Shown here: one piece after another, positions 44,518 through 53,935 of the stretch | How positions within the stretch are numbered: position 1 is the stretch's first letter | Layout of the letters: each line of letters starts with the position of its first letter | NCBI GenBank assembly: GCA_037974965.1 | Contig: JBBPFI010000008.1 | Coordinates: forward strand, 124,001-188,000 | DNA from: Dacryopinax spathularia | Taxonomy: Eukaryota > Basidiomycota > Dacrymycetes > Dacrymycetales > Dacrymycetaceae | DNA length: 64,000 nt | Reading direction: 5' to 3' | Notes under the pieces: generated by a model | Seen by the model: only the letters and a program-made list of their open reading frames with translations | Database searches by the model: none | Told to the model about the DNA's origin: nothing | Made by a program: the position numbers and the translations under genes

Positions 44518-47500
44518 ATGTTCTTAGTCACGCAGTACGCAAGCCATATTCCTCGGCTTCTGGGAGTAGTCTATCGCACTCTGCTGTGGTCCGAAACAGC
44601 GGACTCGAGGGGGTTGATTCTTTACTTCCGGTTGATGTGGTCAAAAGTTGTCTCGCGCTTGTCGTCGCCGTCCTTTATCGTCGTACCCATCCCTACTGTT
44701 CCGGCTCCCATACAACTCTCTCTAGCGCACTTCCTTCTACATAAGCCATTCACGCTGACCAGCGTGCTGTGCCAACTAGTCCGAGGACTGCAGCTCTCAA
44801 CGACGATCTACAGGGGTCTACAGGGCCCTACAGGAGGTGCTTTTGTCGGCGACACGGGTTCCGCACTCAACAAACAAGCCATCTCTGTCTCGGTGAACTC
44901 CACTGTGCTTACAATGATGCTCTGCTCTGGCAGTCTTTACGACTGCCAGACTGGAGAGGGACTGCGAAGCCATCTCTCAGAAGGAAATCCTGGCAGGCGC
45001 GATTCCCTCTTAGAGGCCGCGCTGCAAGCGACACCCCTCCCGTTTCCTTCCGAACGTCGAGGACGCTCTCGTGGTCGCTGTCCTCTGGAGAAGATCTCTG
45101 TTGCAACCCCAGTAGCGTTCTCACGCACCTCGAACCCAGCAAAATACCGACCTACTCGGAACTCCGCTCAAGCACCTACAATTCCTCCATCTCAGAGTGC
45201 ACCATGCACAAGACAAGGAGAGAAGGTCTTCCAGCCCGGAGGGTCTCCAGCCTGTAACGATATATTTTCTTCTCTAAGCGCCGCACCGGTGATTCAACAG
45301 TTTGATCCGCCAGCAGGCATACCGATCAGAGCGCCGTCGACGCCTTCCCCCACTTCAGCTGCCAACGAGCCTCTGGATGAGCAACAACCCTATTTTCCCT
45401 TTCGCTCTCGACTTGACTGGCTGGTAGCAAAATGGATTCTGGAAGAGGCGCCAAGCCAGGCTGCCGCTAACCGTCTTCTTGATAAAGAGGTCAGTGCGTA
45501 GCCCTTTCAATTCGCTTGGTTCAACTGGAAGGTCACACTTTTCTGACTAAACCCCCTTTACAGCTCGTTACATGTCTTGGCCTTTCTTTCCGCAATTGTG
45601 ATGAGCTGCACAATATAGTTGATCTCCAACTTCCTGTTCCGCATCTCCCTTGGACACGGACAGAATTCGCGCTGGGCGAAACAGACGAGACAGTCACCAT
45701 GTGGCACCGAGATGTACTGGAAGTAGTCAAGGCACTCGTAGCGGATGCCCGCTTTGCAACCCATCTGCACTTCAAGCCGGAGCATCATTTCGCTGACGAG
45801 GAGCACAACCAGCGTCTATTCTCTGAGATGTGGACGGGAAATTGGTGGCCGAGAACTCAGGTTCGTTTGCAACCCTTGCATTCACTTCGGAAGATATTGA
45901 CCGCAACAAAAGGCGCTCTTACCAGCAGGTGCTACATTGATCCCTGTGATCCTAGGAAGCGACAAAACACAGCTTACCCAGTACACGGGGGATCGCTATG
46001 GCTATCCCGTTTACATCAGCATAGGAAACCTGCCTAAGGCAATTCGACGGTCACCAACTCAAAGAGCAACTCTTCCGCTTGCAATGCTGCCTACGGAAAA
46101 AATGGAAGGACCGACTCGCAGCGAGGAGGCATCACGCGTTGCAAGACAGCGCCTCTTTCATCAATGCATGTCCACCCTGCTGGCTCCGCTGATTGCGCCC
46201 GGGAAAAACGGGATCGTCTTGAGTTGCGGTGACGGACATCAGCGACTGTGTTTTCCTGTCATGGGGGCCTACCTGGCTGACTATCCCGAGCAATTGCAAG
46301 CAGCCTGCACTCTATCCCGTCGCTGTCCCCGAGGGAGCATAAACTACCAGCACGTGGGAGAAGAGCTCACGGGGTCGGAAGAAGTGCACGATGACGAGCA
46401 ATACGCCTTTCCTTGCCATATTCGGGACCAAGATGTTACAAGCGCCGTTCTCAAATGGCTGCTGGATGGTCGGGGAGAAGAACAAGGTAACGACCAACTG
46501 CCAGGTAAGGATTTTCTGGTGGTTGATCCTTTGCTCATGAATGCCGACCAGGGCTGGAGCCTAACCCCCTCACTCACACCAAGAAGGGGAAACTTCGCGC
46601 GCCAAACACGGTCGTCAAAGCATTGTCTCTCACGCCTGTCCCTCGTCCCTTTTTCGCTGAACTTCCGTTGTCTCAAATACATCTTTGCCTACGTCCCGAT
46701 ATTCTACACCAGCTTCTTCAAGGGATGTTGAGGCACCTACTGGGCTGGGTCGTAGACATCGTAGGTCGCAAAGAGCTGGACAAAGGCTTCCAGATCTCAC
46801 CACCGACACACGGGACAAGGCATTTCAGCAGTGGGATCACTGGGTTGTCCCAAAAGACGGGTCAAGAATACAAAGAGATGGCGTGCGTCCTGCTTGGTGC
46901 ACTGTGTAGCTCCCCGACTCTACGAAGCAAGGGCGATGCTGGGATGGCGGTCATGCATGCGTCTCGCGCCTTGATAGACTTCTACTACCTGTCGAGCTTG
47001 GAGGTACACTGCGACGAAACGGTGACGGCACTTAGAGAGGCGCTGTTGCGCTTTCATGCCAACAAGCATGGCTTTGCAGCTTTGGGGGCTCGCAGAGCGA
47101 AAGACTCAGAACAGGAATCTGATGGCAAGTCTCCTATGAAGCATATCGAGGCATGGAAGCTGATGGACTTGCAGGGAACTTATTTCGAATTCCGAAGCTA
47201 CATTCACTCGTCCATTATATGGCCGACATCTACGAAGGAGGAACTCTGGACAATTACAACACATCGATGATGGAAACACTTCACTCCACCATCAAAGCAG
47301 CCTTTCGAGAGAGCAGTGGTCGGGCAGCAACGACACATCAAGAGATGGCAGTTTTTATTTCTCGCGCCGAAGCCGTTGCTTCATTTCAGGCTCGAATAAG
47401 CTGGAAACTCCAAGGTGGAAGCCAGCCGTCTAATGGGATAACTCCGGCGGCAGATGGGGCACTCGGGCAGGGGCAAGCAGATTCAAGAAAGGACGCCAGT

Positions 47501-48300
47501 CAGATACGCACTCGCTCATCGTACAAGCTCTCCATCAAACCTACATTTTCGGCTCTGTCCATCCGGGAGATAACTGCTAGCTCTCAGTGGGGTTGTGGGG
47601 ACTTCGTCCAAGCCGTACGTGACTTCGCAGAGCAGCGTGGCAATCAAATCCTCCAGTATGTCGTGGGAGTGTACCCGGAATCGCCAGGCTTCGAGGTTGT
47701 TGAAGCATGGAGCCAATGTCAATTCATCAACCGCTCAAGAGTCAGAGCAGAAGTGTCTTCAACCAACGACCATTTCCATGTCTCCGTGGCGCATGCGTGT
47801 CGGGCGCGAACAAGTGGAGAAGGCCGTTTATGTCGTGACCACCCTGCTCGCTTCGACACCGTCCTTGTTTACGACAGGGATGGGTCAAGCACGCAATGCA
47901 TCACAGGTGCGAACCAGGGCTGTCGCAGACCATGCACTAAAATGTTTCGCCAGATCTGTTGGTCGCCCGACTACGATTGATTTTTCGCATTCCCGGCACG
48001 GAAAGACACGCGCCGTTGAAGACGACTTTCTCAAATGCGCTTGCCTATGTCGAGTGGTTTAGCAAGCCATCAAAGAATGTGGGCGACGCATCCGGCCTGT
48101 ATGTTGTGCACAAGCTTAGAGGGGCTGATGGTCGGCCCTTGGCAGGCGTGGTGGAGTTGTCCGACATCAAGAGGAACTGCATGTTGCAGGCAATCTCGAG
48201 TGAAGGGGAGTCGTTGACTTCGAGCAGTGTCCTAGATGAGTGCGAGACGTTCTTTCTGAACCCTTACATGGATAAGGACATGTTCACGCTATTCCAATAG
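44518..48300 (+). mobile_element. Plavaka-type DNA transposon (CMC superfamily), coding core
   Basis: The transposase reads through to a natural stop with every intron in phase, so the coding core looks intact. The DUF6532 gene at 41630-44416 may be its second gene. Element ends, terminal inverted repeats and target duplications were not found by eye, so only the coding core is given. Family knowledge: Plavaka elements are basidiomycete CACTA/Mirage/Chapaev relatives. Confidence 0.6.
44769..48300 (+). CDS. Plavaka-like transposase
   Basis: Start region unresolved: the frame at 44769 gives a Cys/His finger-like YRRCFCRRHGFRTQQTSHLC, as in Plavaka N-termini, while the longer frame from 44518 holds the following residues. 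From 45390 the order is typical: PYFPFRSRLDWLVAKWILEE; intron 45490-45563; LVTCLGLSFRNCDELHN; GNWWPRTQ; intron to ALLPAGATLIPVILGSDKTQ; YPVYISIGNLPKAIRR; LFHQCMSTLLAPL; SCGDGHQRLCFPVMGAYLAD; then PDILHQLLQGMLRHLLGW; GTRHFSSGITGLSQKTGQEY; a GC-AG intron (47126-47174); NLFRIPKLHSLVHYMADIYE; an intron near 47908-47955; and LAYVEWF...GLYVVHKL...FFLNPY. The stop is at 48298-48300. These are the conserved blocks of the family, including the acidic catalytic regions. All joins keep frame, so it may be active. Confidence 0.75.
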
Positions 48301-48318
48301 AAATGGAGTCGTACCTTT

Positions 48319-48489
48319 ATGGCCGGCCTCGTGGACTACTTCAACCCGATCAAAGTATTCACGGGCAAGCCGCCGTACCTCATCGCTCCGTTCCTCGGTC
48401 TCTGGCTCCGCGCGAGCCTTTCGGCCATGAGGATGGCTTGGCTCTTCGGCCTGCGACAAAAGACGACAGTGGACAAGAAGAAGCATTAA
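48319..48489 (+). CDS. Small ORF with hydrophobic segment, unknown
   Basis: A 56-aa ORF just after the transposase stop: MAGLVDYFNPIKVFTGKPPY, then LIAPFLGLWLRASLSAMRM and a basic end KKKH. The phase is open upstream to the transposase stop. It looks like the tail of a membrane-associated protein whose front was lost, or a small gene. I do not recognise it. Confidence 0.3.
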   Translation: MAGLVDYFNPIKVFTGKPPYLIAPFLGLWLRASLSAMRMAWLFGLRQKTTVDKKKH

Positions 48490-48510
48490 TGACGAAAAGT
48501 ATGATACATG

Positions 48511-48830
48511 CTATGCTTCTGCTCTTCGGCGGATAGATTCTCTTATGTTTTCATGCCCGTCTTCTCGAACGAACATCTTTCTCTTTTCTCGGCTCTCCCA
48601 TAATACTACGTCCAGCTGTTTAGCGTAGCTCGATACCAGATCGAAATCGCATTGCGAGTTGAAGTCCTCATAAAGGTAGCCACTTTTAGCCTTTAGGTGG
48701 TTCTTCTCGAGCTCCCATAAGCGTATTTGATCTTGAACGGTCACGGAAGGGCAGGGTTCCGGAAAACCACATTGGTATAGATGACTTAACGCTCTTGCCA
48801 TACTAAACATTCTTGCGCATCATCGGATGA
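48511..48830 (-). pseudogene. TFB2 (TFIIH p52 subunit) C-terminal fragment
   Basis: The minus-strand ORF contains VTVQDQIRLWELEKN, YLYEDFNSQCDFDLVSSYAK and VREDGHENIRE. This is the conserved end of Tfb2/p52, the TFIIH subunit that anchors XPB. Normal length is over 450 residues, but here only about 85 are clear, ending at a stop at 48511. Just upstream the expected HPQM...NPALP stretch seems present only in shifted frames, so the piece is decaying. The remainder of the gene is not in the next kilobase. It lies within 200 bp of the transposon coding core. Confidence 0.6.
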
Positions 48831-49178
48831 GCGTGTACTGTGAGGTAACTCGTGAACTAGAGAGAGTCAGCACTGGACGGTAGACAACGCAGGTATACTC
48901 GCCTATCCCACAGGGAAGGGAAGAGGAAGAAAGCCGTAACGTGAAAAGGTAAAGTGTGGGGGAGACGATGATATGTGGCCGGGAGCTTGCAGAGATTTCG
49001 GAAACTTTGTTCGCATCGATTTCATATCGGCAGATTTGTTCAATCGGGATAGATTGAAGAGATATGGTCGTAAGCGGGATGGACAGTTGATAGTAGTGAT
49101 GGGGCCGGTTAGAGGAGGTCCCCATACATTCAGGCATCGGTATCGATGGCGTTGGCGGCAGAACCGATGGCGTGCGAT
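48831..49178. other. Intergenic, nothing recognised
   Basis: Between the TFB2 fragment and the 3' end of the GATA gene. It probably holds the GATA gene's 3' untranslated region on the right. The minus-strand ORF at 48820-49137 is not supported. Confidence 0.4.
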
Positions 49179-52100
49179 CTACGCATCGTCGCGCCTAGGA
49201 TCAATGTCCGGCTTCAGAGGATCGTTGCGCCTGCCGTTGATGTACTCAGATGAGCCTGGCGGATAGTCCGCCGGTCCCCAGTTGTGTGTATAGCCCGATT
49301 CGTACAGCTTCGGATCACGATGCGGGCCGTACGGTTCAGATGTCGCCGCAGGGAGGTATGATCCATGACGATCTGGGTTGGAGGGACCGGCGTCGGCATA
49401 CTGGGTGCGGCCGAGCTCGTTGTACTGGCCATAAGATTGCTGATATTCGTATTGCGGCTGGGGCCGGGGCTGGGGCTGGGGCTGCAGCTCAGGCTGAGGC
49501 TGTGGTTGCCGCTGAATGGGAATGTACTCCCTCTCCTTGCCCATATCGGAGCGACTGTCGCCAGAGGGGTTATAGCCGCTGCTCGACTCGGCCTCGCTAC
49601 GCGACTGATGCACCGAATACGCGTTCCATGTCCCCTCGGTGCGCTGATCCGAGCTATCGGTCATCAATGGATCACGATGCGGCAGATGCACGTCGATCCA
49701 AGAAGAATGCTGGCGTGGCACCAAACCGGTATCATAAGGCGAGCGCGCATCGCCATAGCTGCCAGAACCATGATATGTCGGCCTCGGGCTGTTCTTGGGC
49801 GCTTCCCGAGCTTGCCGATTGCCCCAAGTCTGCTGATGTGCGTTGTACGCCTGCTGATTATCGCGCACCATCCCGTCGTGGTCGTTGATATTGTGCATCC
49901 AAGGATGGTTGTCCATGCTGATATCCTGGGCGGCTTGGCTCATATGGGCGAAGTAGTCTTCAAGGTTGGGGTAGATAGCCGGGATGTCCTGCGGGCGTTG
50001 TTCGTGTTGCTGCCTGTGGTCGATATGGCTCAGCTCCCATGGCCGGCCATGGGTAGCGGTAGCCAGATACTGATAAGGCTCCGGCAGAGTAGTACGAGTT
50101 GGCAGCGGAGCGCTCGTTGACGCTCTGGTCGGTGGCGTAGTCGTGCCAAGGATTGCCAGAATAATGTTGCACAAGTTGGGGGATAGCAAGAGGAGCGAGC
50201 TGATGGCGATGCGTCACATCGGGTTCGTTGGGTACAAGAGTAGGTTGGTGCTGATGTCGAGAAGAGATGTAGGGCGGAGGGTCGTACCCAAGCCTGCGAC
50301 GCTTGGAATCGCGTTCCTTCCCTCCCGAGCCGTGCCTTCCATAGCCCAAGTGCTGATTACCTCCATGTTGATACGCATTGTTCTCCTGGATATGCGAAAA
50401 GGGTGTGTAAGGAGCATACTGAGGCTGGTTCGACTGAGCGTAGGCGTCCCTGCTGTAGGTGTAGGTTGGCTCGGCCGGATGCGACTGCTGCTGCTGAGAC
50501 TGTTGTTGCTGCGATTGCTGCTGCTGCTGAGACTGCTGAGAGTGTTGATCACCATCATCATCCGCCAACTGGTCGATGTCGTCCTCTTCCTCCATGTCCC
50601 TCAGCGAATCCGCAGCAGCCGCATCCGACCCAGCGGGGATAGTGAACAGCATACCCGGCGGCTGAGCGGAACGATGCGGACCGTGCATAATGGGCGATTG
50701 GACGCGGGAAGCAGCGGGGCTAGCGGCAGAGGGAGTGCTGGATGTTCCCATAGGAGCGCGGGATTCGGTGCGGGTGCGTTTCTTAGGGGTTTCGGAGCGC
50801 AGCGAGCGAGGGCGAGCACTTCCATGTAGCTTTTGGCTGCATATATGCGGTCAGATCAACGCGTATGCAGCCAGGCAGGGAAGAAGGGACGCACTACAAC
50901 CCGCAAGCGTTACACAATGTACTTCCATCGGGGTCTTTCCTCCAAAGGGGCGTACTAGTCGTATCACAATTGGTGCACCTCGTCGGCTCCTGCGGCTGCC
51001 CGCTCGTCCCGGCGGATTTCGCAGCGAGCGTCACGTCCCTCTGCAACGTCAGAGGACGAGGCTTCTTATGTTGTCTGCGCATACATCAGGTCAGAGGACA
51101 AATCACGAAGGAGGGCAGGGAGAGGACTTGCTTCACGTAGAGCCCACAGCCATTGCAGTTCAGTTCGTCCCCGAGTCCGCGACGCCAAAACGGCGTGCGT
51201 TTCGCACCGCAGTTGGCGCACTGCGCCTCGTCTTCCTGCTGGGCGGGCATCCTTTCCCTAATGAGCGACCCAGCCATATTACCAGCAGGAAAGTCCATAT
51301 TGCCCGATATGTTCTCCAAGCCGATGATCAGTGCCGGCCTTGGGGCGGGGACGCTAGTAGGACCAGGCTCGCCGTCGAGCAGCGGACGGCCGAATTGGTC
51401 GTTGTTCAGGTTAGGGCAGTGCGGGCCAATAACGTCTTCCCCGAAGGTGTTGCTCGGATGGTACATCTCGGGGTTGGTCTGGATGAGCAGGGACTCCGGG
51501 CCCCAGTCGGGGAAACCAGCGCCGTCCAGCTGGTTGGCAGTGAAGAGGGTAGGGAACTCCATGATGGTGCCGTTGCCGATGATGTTGGTCGCCAACCCGC
51601 CTCCCTCCATCATCCCGCCAGCTCCTCCATCACCACCAGGTCCTCCAGCAACAGTCCCTCCAGACCCGTCAACAGAAACGGACCCGATGTCCATATCCTG
51701 ATCAAAGCTCTCGTCGACGCTTTGCCCACCCCTGCCCGTTTTGGCATCTCTCGCACTAGCCATCTTGTCCATCATGGCTTGTTTCTCCCTCGCAGCGCGC
51801 TCACGGCGCCTCTTCACCTGCTCCTCCCTCAACTTGCGCTCAGCCTCGCGTTTCTCCTTCTCTCTGAAGTCGGGATCGACAGCGAACGTGCTCTGCATAT
51901 CCTTCATGTTCATCGAATGGACGTGTGCATCTGGGAATTCGCCACGCTCACGTTTGCGCGGGACCGCAACCGCTGCATAGGCCGAAGACTCGCGGCAGTG
52001 CTGAATCTCCGCCGCACGCTGCCGACGACGCTCCGCAGACGGGTTGGGCTGATACTCCGGGGCAGACAGATCCTCGATGTTCCTACCGCCCGAAACGTCT

Positions 52101-52428
52101 AAGTCGCCGCAACAACAAAAGACAAGAAAAGGGACAAGACACGCACTTTCCCTTCTCCTTATCCAGCTTCTCCCCCATATGCTTTCCGAGCCTCTTGAAC
52201 TCGCGCCTGTTCTTCGTGTTCTCATTCTCGACGGTGATGCTCTGGATGTACCACAGGCGCCAGCTAAGGTTCTCGAGCCTCGCACCTGTTGCGTGGAGGC
52301 GAAGGTGAAGCGTAGACAGTTGTGGTGAGACAGTGGACAGCGGAATGGGAGAGCGAGAGCGGATCTAATCAGACAAGCGGCGACTTGGTGTCTCAGATGA
52401 GACGACGAACCTTGTTCGAGGTGTTAGA
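49179..52428 (-). CDS. Two-finger GATA transcription factor, 5' exon missing
   Basis: The first visible exon reads [20 protein letters not shown] followed by [13 protein letters not shown], a DUF1752-type (AreA/Gaf1-like) N-terminal motif. Intron GTGCGTGTC to GGCGGTAG (about 52045-52112) leads to [14 protein letters not shown] charged coiled stretch and a Gly-rich stretch follow. Finger 1 is [30 protein letters not shown]; a GC-AG intron (51075-51131) splits it, giving [13 protein letters not shown]. Finger 2 is [34 protein letters not shown], also split by an intron (GTGCGTCC to ATATGCAG). The long tail is Gln/Pro-rich (50,450-50,540 and 49,440-49,510), with an intron near 50,010-50,095, and stops at 49179. 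No ATG exists before the minisatellite at 52,429; an acceptor CTGATTAG at about 52,368 and donor GTTCGT imply a lost first exon. Likely a nuclear regulator of nitrogen-type genes, by family. Confidence 0.75.
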
Positions 52429-52840
52429 AAGCCGGTCGAAGGAAGAAAACCGGTCGAGGATTGAAGGCCAGTCGAAGTGAGGGCAGGCGCCGGGGTGGGA
52501 TCTCAAGATTATGTGCTGGGACAGGCAGATAAGCGATGGGAGACAAGCCGGTCGAAGTCAGGATACTGGTCGAAGATGGCAAGCCGGTCGAAGTCAGGAC
52601 GCTGGTCGAAGATGGCAAGCCGGTCGAAGTAAGGATGCTGGTCGAGGATGGAAGGCCAGTCGAAGTGAGAAAGGCGATGGGGATAGAAGGCTGAAAATCG
52701 AAGACAGTCGAGGGGAGCGAGCTGGTCGATCTCGAGTATACGCTGGGACAGGTAGATAAGCCATGGGGGACAAGGCGGTCGAAGTCAGGACGCAGGTCGA
52801 AGATGAAAGGCCGGTCGAAGTGAGGCATAGGCGTGGGACC
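52429..52840 (-). repeat. TCGACC minisatellite, block F
   Basis: Same family and orientation as blocks B and C. It begins AAAGCCGGTCGAAGGAAGAA at the 5' edge of the GATA gene, includes GGGTGGGATCTCAAG near 52495, and ends near 52840. A mid-block rearrangement at about 52728 joins two partial units. It resembles block C most closely. Confidence 0.85.
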
Positions 52841-52913
52841 GGGAGATGCTCCATAGAAGAAGGGGTGGCTATGTAAAAGAAGCCATTAATTATAGAGGAC
52901 CCTGCTGTGGTAT

Positions 52914-52976
52914 AGCGCTATGGAAGGCGGGGGAAGGCTACAGGCGCTTTGCCAGCTACACAGCCTCCATAGCGCT
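52914..52976. repeat. Short perfect inverted repeat
   Basis: Arms AGCGCTATGGA (52914-52924) and TCCATAGCGCT (52966-52976) are exact reverse complements with a 41-nt loop; the outer bases still partly pair. Similar CATAGCG words occur in the patch at 18.84-19.09 kb. It may be a hairpin or the remains of a small inverted-repeat element. Confidence 0.5.
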
Positions 52977-53935
52977 CTAGAGCGGATGCAACTTTCACCG
53001 ATGTAGGGGACCCAGATTACGAATCAATTGTCGGGTCTTGTTGGGCAGCGGGACCCTCGTTGTTTGCGCGTGTACGGGATTGCAACCCTGTTTGTTTTCC
53101 TTACAAAGCTGGACATGTTGGCGAATCTCGATGGTTTTCCGTGTTATAAACCCGGCCTATTCTGGTATGGCAATAATCTGGAAGGATCGCTGCTCATCGA
53201 GGTGCTTGTGGGATCATCATCAAGCCGAGAATGCACCAAGTGATTGGCATCTTCAACTTCTGGACGCTCGGGAGGTCGATCGTACGAACGGTCCTGTGTC
53301 TCTGATTCTATCCACTTCCCGCTAGAATGGCCGCACGCTTCCAGATTTGGTAACTCGAGGTGGCAAGAATACAGCCCGCCAAGGCATTATTGCCCGATTC
53401 GCCCGATCTGACCACCCCGACGTTCGCCATAACTTCGCTGGAATGTCTTCTCTTCCCGCTTCCTGCCAAGTGGTGAAAGACGCGGTCCCAATCCCAGAGC
53501 TGCAGTTGGCAAACGACGGGAGCCTCGAAAAGGGTGATAGTCTTGTGGCCTGGGCTTAATTATGGTTTATGCTCAAACGATCATCCTCTGATTGGGATGC
53601 CCTTCACAGCGTGTTGGCGGCATTGTGGGTTCCTGATGAAGAAGACCGGGTTTCAGTCAACGTCCCAGAAGAGGTCCAGGACAGGAGGACTAGCATGGGA
53701 GCCTGGAGGCCCCTCCGACCTCGTCGGAGCTGCGGGACCGTCTGGTGTGGTTGTCCGATCTCATCATACTGTAGGAGCTCAACGTTGCCGAGTAGCAAGA
53801 AGGTCGTCCGGTAGATATGTCTGTTCAGGGTGAAGTGCCTGAACCAAAATACGATCCATAACGCCAGTGTTGACAGCAATCGTACATGAGGAGTCAGTGC
53901 AAAGTCCAATGAGCTGTCTCTCTAGCCTGGTGGGA
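52977..53935. other. Intergenic, nothing recognised
   Basis: About 960 bp with short ORFs on both strands (for example 53028-53243, 53347-53559, 53604-53909). None has a recognisable motif or plausible exon joins. The right part is the 3' flank of the beta-helix gene that stops at 53936. Confidence 0.4.

Noticed and set aside
49250-52102. Long plus-strand ORFs opposite the GATA gene (up to 470 aa)
   Set aside because: Shadows of the minus-strand GATA exons, which carry the real zinc fingers.
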